5,618 nucleotides of DNA, taken from Lentisphaeria bacterium. Lineage in GTDB: Bacteria; Verrucomicrobiota; Lentisphaeria; Victivallales; UBA1829. The DNA lies in contig JAFYBD010000090.1 of NCBI GenBank assembly GCA_017540385.1, positions 1 to 5,618 of the forward strand, in the 5' to 3' direction. The translations under genes and the position numbers were made by a program. Under the pieces are notes generated by a model. The model was not told the origin of the DNA. It ran no database searches and saw only the letters and a program-made list of their open reading frames with translations. Numbering within the stretch: the first letter of the stretch is position 1; every line of letters begins with the position of its first letter. Positions 1 through 4,538 of the stretch are shown one piece after another.

Positions 1-23
1 GCCCCTTTTCTAAAACACGAAAA

Positions 24-62
24 GAGCCGTCCGGATCGCTCCGGTCGGCTCGAACATTTTTT
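24..62 (-). terminator. Strong hairpin terminator, probably bidirectional, ending the 181-1089 pseudopilin transcript
   Basis: Bases 24-35 pair with 40-51: 11 pairs and one T-T mismatch around a four-base loop (36-39). Read on the minus strand, the stem is followed directly by TTTTCGTGTTTT (23 down to 12), a good Rho-independent terminator for the gene whose stop is at 181-183. Read on the plus strand, a run of six T at 57-62 follows after five spacer bases, so it could also stop a plus-strand transcript entering from the left edge. Confidence 0.8.
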
Positions 63-89
63 AGGAGAAAGAAGTAGAAAAACAGTTTC

Positions 90-181
90 GTACCCGAGCG
101 TAGCCGGGCACTATGTCATCACTGCTTGCAGTGTGCGCAAGCGAAGCTGAGCGCACTACCGCAGTGGAGGACTTGTCCTCC
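90..181 (-). other. Chain of hairpins in the 3' region of the first pseudopilin gene
   Basis: On the minus strand the stop codon is followed by a run of inverted repeats before the terminator. GGAGGAC (166-172) faces GTCCTCC (175-181) across two bases and touches the stop codon. GTGCGC (133-138) pairs with GCGCAC (151-156). CACTGC (120-125) faces GCAGTG (128-133), and a second GCAGTG at 161-166 offers an alternative partner. Bases 90-96 pair with 105-111 with one mismatch. No open reading frame of credible quality covers this stretch. It could be a structured mRNA 3' end, a small RNA released from it, or a REP-like palindromic element. The sequence alone does not decide between these. Confidence 0.5.
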
Positions 182-1089
182 TACTTCTTCACGCAGGAAT
201 CGTCGGACCAGCTGCCGACGGCGCGTCCCTGCCAGCCGAGGCCGTCCTCGTACTTCTTGGTCTGGTCGTGGAACCGTTTCGGGATGGTGGCTTTCCAGTC
301 GGTGGCGGTTACGTGACCGTCGATGTACACGATCGGCGGGGAGCCTCTGTGACGGGAGACGTCGTCGCGCATGCCGCCGAGGTCGCCGATGTTTTTGTCG
401 CCTTCGCGCAGACGCAGATGGAAGACGTTGTTGTCCTCGTATTCCTCGGAGTTCTCGGATTCGCCGGGGCGGTGCGTCTTGCCCCAGTGGTCGGCGGCGA
501 GGATCAGGTCGGACGGCGCGCGGAGGTCGTTCAGACGGCTGTCGACCAGACGGGGATTGGGGAGGGCGTCGCCGCGTGCGCCGTTGGAACCCGCCTTGTA
601 TTTCAGCGTGCCGCCCTCTTTCGGGTCGTTGCGGCCGTAGCTGGCGAGCGCGCCTTCCTTCACGTTCACGTCGCTGGGGCAGACGAAGACCTTCGCCATG
701 GCGAGTCCGGTACTGTTCAGCGGGCTGTTCTTCCAGTCCTTCTCGGATTTCGCCTTGGTGATGGTGACGTATTTGCCGCTCGAATCCTGGTAGGACAGAT
801 AGTGGTTGTTGGGGATGCTGTCGGTGTTCTTGAATCCGCCGTTCGCGGCGAGCATGTCGCGGTACCAGGTGGACCAGTTCGACAGCACTTTCAGCGAATT
901 GTTGTTGTTCTGCGCGAAGAAGTGAACGTACTGGCCGATGTTCTTCTGGTTGGCGAGGCACTGCGTTTTCTTCGCGCTCTCCTTGGCGGAACGGAGCGCG
1001 GGCACGATCAGCGCCGCCAGGATCATGATGATGGCGATTACGACGATCAGTTCGATGAGCGTGTAGTTTCGTGAGCGTGGAGTATTCAT
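181..1089 (-). CDS. Prepilin-type N-terminal cleavage/methylation, H-X9-DG domain protein (pseudopilin-like)
   Basis: A 302-residue protein that begins like a type IV pilin or type II secretion pseudopilin. It has a short basic leader (residues 1-8), the TLIEL block with the invariant Glu at 13, and one hydrophobic helix to about residue 30. Such proteins are cut by the prepilin peptidase PilD and inserted in the inner membrane. Near the C-terminus His247 and Asp257-Gly258 give the H-X9-DG motif of the processing-associated family found in Lentisphaerota and Planctomycetota. The chain ends in GSWSDD plus a basic tail. The ATG at 1089 has AGAAAGG (1097-1103) seven bases upstream, which supports this start. 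An odd point is Asn8 at the cleavage site where Gly is usual, with Tyr9 in place of Phe. It has its own promoter and terminator, so it is probably monocistronic. The substrate or structure it serves cannot be told; in these phyla the family is often present in very many copies. Confidence 0.88.
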   Translation of the reverse strand: MNTPRSRNYTLIELIVVIAIIMILAALIVPALRSAKESAKKTQCLANQKNIGQYVHFFAQNNNNSLKVLSNWSTWYRDMLAANGGFKNTDSIPNNHYLSYQDSSGKYVTITKAKSEKDWKNSPLNSTGLAMAKVFVCPSDVNVKEGALASYGRNDPKEGGTLKYKAGSNGARGDALPNPRLVDSRLNDLRAPSDLILAADHWGKTHRPGESENSEEYEDNNVFHLRLREGDKNIGDLGGMRDDVSRHRGSPPIVYIDGHVTATDWKATIPKRFHDQTKKYEDGLGWQGRAVGSWSDDSCVKK

Positions 1090-1113
1090 GGATGAACCTT
1101 TCTGCCGGACGGC

Positions 1114-1125
1114 TTCACCGGTGAA
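1114..1125. promoter_or_regulatory. Perfect 12-base palindrome in the 5' UTR
   Basis: TTCACCGGTGAA is a perfect inverted repeat lying about 22-33 bases downstream of the predicted transcription start of the 181-1089 gene, and upstream of its Shine-Dalgarno sequence. A dimeric repressor could bind such a site. It may also be chance; no second copy is seen upstream of the paralogous gene. Confidence 0.3.
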
Positions 1126-1154
1126 TGGAATCGGAGAGTTTGACAGTTTTCTAA

Positions 1155-1183
1155 ACTATACCACAGCTTGCGCCAAAAATCAA
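1155..1183 (-). promoter_or_regulatory. Sigma70-like promoter of the first pseudopilin gene
   Basis: On the minus strand TTGATT (1183-1178) is separated by exactly 17 bases from TATAGT (1160-1155). This places the start of transcription near 1147-1149 and gives a 5' UTR of about 58 bases before the ATG at 1089. The hexamers are close to consensus and lie in an AT-rich pocket in otherwise GC-rich DNA. Confidence 0.75.
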
Positions 1184-1248
1184 CACGTTTCCGGCTGATT
1201 TTAACGCAAACATTGTTTAATTACTATACTATCAGACACTGCAAAGGA

Positions 1249-1275
1249 CCATCCGTTCCGGGGCGGAACGAATGG
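1249..1275 (-). terminator. Hairpin after the second pseudopilin gene, possible terminator
   Basis: CGTTCCG (1254-1260) pairs with CGGAACG (1264-1270) across a GGG loop. After one mismatch, CCAT (1249-1252) pairs with ATGG (1272-1275), giving an 11-pair stem. It lies 45 bases past the stop codon of the gene ending at 1320. A second GC stem, CCGGGC (1290-1295) with GCCCGG (1308-1313), lies between. On the minus strand the following bases (TCCTTTGC) are only weakly T-rich, so termination may be partial or Rho-assisted. Confidence 0.45.
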
Positions 1276-1319
1276 ACGGACAGGCACATCCGGGCAGCGG
1301 ACCGCCCGCCCGGCACGGA

Positions 1320-2119
1320 TCATTTCCGTTTCAGCACGGGGTCGTCGGACCAGCTGCCGTAGGCGTGACCGGTCCAGTTCATGAGCTGCTTGATCTCGGA
1401 GACGGAGTAGCCCGGCACGGTCTGCTTGTAGTCCATGGCGGTCACGTGGTTGTCGACGTAGAGGATCGGGGACAGGCCGTTGTGACGCGCACCGTACTTG
1501 TCGTAGTCGCCGGCTTCGCGCTCGTAACGCAGGTTGAACGCGTTCACGGTGTCGAACTCGCCGCCGTTCGGCCATGGCCGAGGCTGGAGTCGACGGCCGT
1601 CCGCTCGCCGGGGGTGTGGTTGTCGGACCAGCGGTCGGCGATGAGGATGACGTCGGACGGTCCCTTCACGGTGTTGACTCTGCTGGCCACGAGACGCTTC
1701 GCGCTGTCTTTCTTCAGGGTCCAGCCGCCGGACGGATCGTTGCGGGCGTAGCTGGCGGTGCCCTTTGTGGGATCGACGCCGCACTTGAAGAGCTTGGCAA
1801 TGCCGGCCCCGACCGCGTCCAGGTTCTTCTTGTTGACATAGGAACCGTTGGTATTGGTGTACTGGCCGCCGCCGGCGATCACGAGGTCGCGGTACCAGGT
1901 GGTGTAGCTCTCGACCACCATCAGGGACCCTTTGTTGTTCAGCGCGTATTCCTGGATGATGACGCCGATCTGCTTCTCGTTGTTGATGCAGCCGGCCTTC
2001 TTCGCGGTGTCGCGGGCGGAACGCAGCGCCGGCAGGAGCAGCGCCGCCAGGATGGCGATGATCGCGATGACGATCAGGAGTTCGATCAGAGTAAAGGATT
2101 TGGTGTCGGAGCGTTTCAT
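1320..2119 (-). pseudogene. Frameshifted prepilin-type/H-X9-DG paralogue (pseudopilin-like)
   Basis: A paralogue of the gene at 181-1089. It starts at the ATG at 2119 with an eight-residue leader, then FTLIELLIVIAII with Glu13, a hydrophobic helix to about residue 30, and shared blocks such as TTWYRDL, YARNDP and PSDVIL. This frame reads through about residue 181 and then meets a stop at 1544-1546. The family's C-terminal part resumes in the -1 frame: PNGGEFDTVNAFNLRYE, then His with nine residues to Asp-Asn, and a terminal GSWSDD with a basic tail ending at the TGA at 1320-1322. The break therefore lies between about 1545 and 1600, and a one-base loss explains it. I see no typical slippery heptamer there, so a mutation or a sequencing error is likelier than programmed frameshifting. 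The motif is H-X9-DN, not DG. Translation could also start at a TTG two codons upstream (2125), but the ATG keeps the same leader length as the paralogue. A weak GAGG lies at 2131-2134. Confidence 0.82.
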
Positions 2120-2182
2120 AGTCAATTTTGCCTCGGAATATCACCCTGCGGGAGGGCATGTGTTGTGTTCAACTTTTCCTTT

Positions 2183-2210
2183 AATATAGCCCGCGAAACG
2201 AAATTATCAA
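2183..2210 (-). promoter_or_regulatory. Sigma70-like promoter of the second pseudopilin gene
   Basis: On the minus strand TTGATA (2210-2205) and TATATT (2188-2183) are 16 bases apart. Transcription would begin near 2176, giving a 5' UTR of about 57 bases before the ATG at 2119. That is nearly the same promoter strength and leader length as the neighbouring paralogue, so the two genes are probably transcribed separately but expressed in a similar way. Confidence 0.65.
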
Positions 2211-2218
2211 CCAATTTT

Positions 2219-2242
2219 CCGTTTTTTCCCGACAAAAAACGG
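2219..2242. repeat. Inverted repeat in the divergent intergenic region
   Basis: CCGTTTTTT (2219-2227) is the exact reverse complement of AAAAAACGG (2234-2242), with six bases between. It begins about nine bases upstream of the -35 box of the minus-strand pseudopilin promoter and lies some 65 bases upstream of the plus-strand leader promoter. It could be a regulator site or an A/T-tract UP-like element. Because it lies outside both predicted transcripts it is unlikely to act as RNA. Confidence 0.4.
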
Positions 2243-2307
2243 GATTTTCGTTAAAAATCACAGATAATCTGCAATCAAAAAAGTTCCGGAATATTTGAGT
2301 TTTTCGG

Positions 2308-2336
2308 TTGACTTTTCACAAAAACGGCTGTACATT
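2308..2336 (+). promoter_or_regulatory. Sigma70-like promoter of the Phe leader and aromatic fusion gene
   Basis: TTGACT (2308-2313) and TACATT (2331-2336) are 17 bases apart, in AT-rich DNA. The predicted transcription start is about 2342-2344. That leaves only a few bases before the leader-peptide ATG at 2347, so the leader message would be essentially leaderless. The -35 box matches five of six consensus bases and the -10 box four of six. Confidence 0.7.
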
Positions 2337-2346
2337 AAATGCCATC

Positions 2347-2409
2347 ATGAAAACGACTACCGTGAACAGCTTCCGATTTTTCGGCTTCTTCTGGCGATTT
2401 TACGCCTGA
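2347..2409 (+). CDS. Phe-rich leader peptide (attenuation sensor)
   Basis: A 20-codon frame, too short for ordinary gene calling. It starts ATG AAA ACG and ends GCC TGA at 2407-2409. The peptide begins MKTTTVNS; its residues 9-19 read FRFFGFFWRFY, so six Phe, one Trp and one Tyr fall in eleven codons (2371-2403). This composition is the hallmark of a Phe-operon leader such as enterobacterial pheL, and the gene downstream makes phenylpyruvate, so its sense fits. A ribosome slowed at the Phe codons by scarce charged tRNA-Phe would cover GGCTTC (2383-2388) and free segment 2 for antitermination. No Shine-Dalgarno sequence is visible, and the promoter position suggests leaderless initiation. Homology to pheL is not claimed; the resemblance is in design. 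Confidence 0.85.
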   Translation: MKTTTVNSFRFFGFFWRFYA

Positions 2410-2492
2410 CGAAGCCCGTTTGCATCTGTACACGCGAAACATGATCCCGACGGGTTCGGCCAAGACGAATGGCCCGACCCGCTTTCTTTTTT
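2383..2492 (+). promoter_or_regulatory. Transcription attenuator: competing hairpins with first terminator
   Basis: Three mutually exclusive pairings can be traced. The 1:2 stem pairs GGCTTC (2383-2388) with GAAGCC (2411-2416), with an inner GGCG/CGCC stem (2393-2396, 2403-2406); it includes the leader codons. The 2:3 stem pairs 2410-2418 with CGGGTTCG (2451-2458), eight pairs with G2414 bulged; it is the antiterminator. The 3:4 stem pairs 2451-2461 with 2471-2481 around a nine-base loop, with one T-G pair and one C-C mismatch. A U-rich tract (TTTCTTTTTT, 2483-2492) follows it, which makes it a terminator. A ribosome stalled on Phe codons blocks segment 1, so 2:3 forms and transcription continues. 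One that reaches the stop covers segment 2, so 3:4 forms. The pairings were found by eye, without energy calculation. Confidence 0.72.
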
Positions 2493-2508
2493 CCAGCAGA
2501 CCACCACA

Positions 2509-2546
2509 GCATCCGGGCGAGAAATTCTCCCGGATGCTTTTTTATT
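2509..2546 (+). terminator. Second, perfect-stem terminator before the aromatic fusion gene
   Basis: GCATCCGGG (2509-2517) pairs without mismatch with CCCGGATGC (2529-2537) across an 11-base loop, followed by TTTTTTATT (2538-2546). It lies between the attenuator and the gene start at 2597, so transcripts must pass it to express the gene. The only competing partner seen is GCCCG (2472-2476, part of segment 4) with CGGGC (2514-2518), five pairs. That would link it to the same leader switch, but weakly. Confidence 0.88.
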
Positions 2547-2596
2547 GACTCAAACCTCAAATCAACCATAAAACACAACAGAACGGATAGGACGCC

Positions 2597-4450
2597 ATGA
2601 ACCAGACCGAACAACCCATCAAATCGCCAGACAGCCTCGCGGCGGAACTCGTCGCGGATTCCGCGAACCAGGAAAACATCTCCCGCAACCGCGCGGACCT
2701 CCGCAGGATCATCGAGCGCTCCGACAAGCGCCTCGCCGTGATCGCCGGACCGTGCTCCATCCACAACATCCCGGCCGCGATGGAATACGCCGAGAAGCTC
2801 GCGAAACTCGCCGAACGCGTCTCCGACGAGATCAAGATCGTGATGCGCTGCTATTTCGAGAAACCGCGCACCACGCTCGGCTGGAAGGGGCTGGTCTACG
2901 ACCCCGAGCTGGACGGCGGATGCGACATCGCCCGCGGCCTGGAGCTCGCCCGGAAACTCCTGCTCGACGTGTCCGCGCTCGGACTCGGCACCGCGACGGA
3001 ACTGCTCGACCCGGCCATCGCGAATTATCTCGCCGAGCTCGTCTCCTGGGCCGGGATCGGGGCGCGCACGACCGAATCCCAGACGCACCGCCAGCTCGCC
3101 AGCGCGCTCGACATGCCCGTCGGGTTCAAGAACAGCACCGACGGCAACCTGCAGATCGCCGTGGACGCCATCTGCGCCGCCCGCGCCCCGCACAGCTTCA
3201 TCGGCATCATGCACGACGGTCGCAGCGGCATCATCCGCAGCAGCGGCAATCCGAACTGCCACCTGGTCCTCCGCGGCGGAATCTCCGGCGAAAACTACTA
3301 TCCCGCGTGCATCGCCGCAGCCCTCCGCAAACTCGAGAACGCAGGCATCCCGCGCACGGTCATGATCGACTGCAGCCACGGCAATTCCCGCCGCGACCCA
3401 GCCCGCCAGCACATCGTGTTCGAGGACGTGCTCGCGCAGAAGCTCGCCGGGAACGACGGCATCGCCGGGATGATGCTCGAGAGCTGCCTCCTGCCGGGTA
3501 AGCAGAACCTCATCCAGGGCGTCGCGCCCGACCCGCGCATCTCCGTCACCGACGCCTGCATCGGATTCGAGGAGACCGAACGCATCATCCTCTCCGCGGC
3601 CGAGCGCCTCCGTCACGGCACGATCCACGCCATCTCCACGGACCGTCCGAAAGTGGCCTATCTCGGTCCCGCAGGCACCTTCACGCACGAAGCCGCGCGC
3701 AAAGTCTTCTCGGAGACCGCCGACTACCGCCCCTACTCCGGCATCCAGAACGTCTTCCGCGCGGTCGAGTCCGGCGAATGTGAATTCGCCTGCGTCCCGG
3801 TCGAGAACACCACCGAGGGCGTCGTCATCGGCACGCTCGACGTGCTCGCGGAGACCCCGCTCAAAATCTATGCCGAGACCTCCATGAACATCCATCACTG
3901 TCTGATGGCCTCCGTCCCGAAGGAGAAGATCGGCGTGATCTACAGCCATATCCAGTCCCTCGGACAGTGCAGAAAATACCTCGAGCGCAACTTCCCAGAC
4001 GTCGAGACCGTCGGCGTCGGCTCCAACGCCCGCGCCGCGGAGTTCGCCGCCCTCAGCCCGAACGCCGCAGTCATCGGCGGCGAGAACATCGCCGCGCAGT
4101 ACCACCTGAACATCCTGGACCGTTCCATCGAGGACGCGCAGAACAACCGCACGCGGTTCCTGGTCCTCTCCAAAGGAGAGAACAACCTCATGCCCCACGC
4201 CAAGTGCTGCATCTGCTTCACCGCGCTGGAACGTTTCGGCGCGCTGCACGACTGCCTCGAACCCTTCAAGAACGCCGGCGTCACCCTGACCATGATCGAG
4301 AGCCGTCCCTCCGGCTCCGGCTGCTGGCGCTACCGGTTCTTCGTCGACATCGAGGGCGCCGCGGAAACTCCGAAGGTGGCGGCCGCGCTCAGCGACCTCA
4401 AGCCGCTGACCGAAGAACTCAAGATCCTCGGCAGCTATCCGGTGATCTGA
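2597..4450 (+). CDS. Bifunctional DAHP synthase (class I) / prephenate dehydratase with ACT domain
   Basis: A 617-residue fusion. Residues about 1-345 are a class I (AroF/G/H-type) DAHP synthase, which condenses PEP and erythrose 4-phosphate. Visible are GPCSIH with Cys53, YFEKPRTT at 86-93, GARTTESQTHRQLAS at 155-169, GFKN, and the remaining metal-ligand motifs DCSHGN (His261), MLES (Glu295) and TDACIG (Asp319). After a short linker, residues 351 to about 530 are prephenate dehydratase, making phenylpyruvate: GPAGTFTHEAA at 358-368, PVENTTEG at 401-408, and the catalytic NRTRF at 517-521. Residues about 535-615 are an ACT domain with GAL (548-550) and ESRP (568-571), the Phe-binding motifs of this family. 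There is no chorismate mutase domain, unlike the E. coli P-protein. Each half has roughly its usual family length, so this is a true in-frame fusion. The ATG at 2597 follows AGGA (2589-2592) by four bases. It is expressed from the Phe-leader attenuator upstream. The protein is presumably cytoplasmic, as no signal sequence is seen. Confidence 0.95.
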   Translation: MNQTEQPIKSPDSLAAELVADSANQENISRNRADLRRIIERSDKRLAVIAGPCSIHNIPAAMEYAEKLAKLAERVSDEIKIVMRCYFEKPRTTLGWKGLVYDPELDGGCDIARGLELARKLLLDVSALGLGTATELLDPAIANYLAELVSWAGIGARTTESQTHRQLASALDMPVGFKNSTDGNLQIAVDAICAARAPHSFIGIMHDGRSGIIRSSGNPNCHLVLRGGISGENYYPACIAAALRKLENAGIPRTVMIDCSHGNSRRDPARQHIVFEDVLAQKLAGNDGIAGMMLESCLLPGKQNLIQGVAPDPRISVTDACIGFEETERIILSAAERLRHGTIHAISTDRPKVAYLGPAGTFTHEAARKVFSETADYRPYSGIQNVFRAVESGECEFACVPVENTTEGVVIGTLDVLAETPLKIYAETSMNIHHCLMASVPKEKIGVIYSHIQSLGQCRKYLERNFPDVETVGVGSNARAAEFAALSPNAAVIGGENIAAQYHLNILDRSIEDAQNNRTRFLVLSKGENNLMPHAKCCICFTALERFGALHDCLEPFKNAGVTLTMIESRPSGSGCWRYRFFVDIEGAAETPKVAAALSDLKPLTEELKILGSYPVI

Positions 4451-4480
4451 GCGGAGACGGCCTCAGCGCTGCAAAACATG

Positions 4481-4521
4481 ACCGGCCCCGGCGTTTTCAG
4501 GACGTCGGAGCCGGTTTTCTT
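4481..4521 (+). terminator. Terminator of the aromatic fusion gene
   Basis: Bases 4481-4493 pair with 4503-4515, with 11 Watson-Crick pairs, one G-T and one C-A mismatch, across a nine-base loop. TTTTCTT follows at 4515-4521. It begins 30 bases past the TGA at 4448-4450. The minus-strand gene ends at 4539, so the hairpin sits between convergent genes. On the minus strand the stem is followed only by a poor T tract (CATGTTTTGC), so activity there is uncertain. Confidence 0.85.
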
Positions 4522-4538
4522 CTGTCTGCAAACTGGGA

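Noticed and set aside
268..1074. A 268-codon plus-strand frame opposite the first pseudopilin gene
   Set aside because: It is a valine- and alanine-rich antisense translation of a clearly conserved gene, with no ribosome-binding site or family resemblance.
1544..1600. Programmed -1 frameshifting to make the second pseudopilin
   Set aside because: No X-XXY-YYZ slippery heptamer or homopolymer run is visible in the overlap, and the intact paralogue needs no frameshift.
2441..2548. A 35-codon plus-strand frame starting ATG ATC CCG within the leader region
   Set aside because: It has no ribosome-binding site, runs through both terminator stems and ends by chance in the U-tract. The Phe-rich frame at 2347-2409 explains the region better.
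3610..3660. A possible chorismate mutase domain between the two halves of the fusion
   Set aside because: Only about ten residues separate the end of the synthase (around 340) from the dehydratase start (351), far too few for a mutase domain of about 90 residues.
2357..4249. A 630-codon open frame on the minus strand opposite the aromatic fusion gene
   Set aside because: It is a shadow caused by the high GC content. Its translation is low-complexity and matches no family, while the plus strand encodes clear enzyme motifs throughout.
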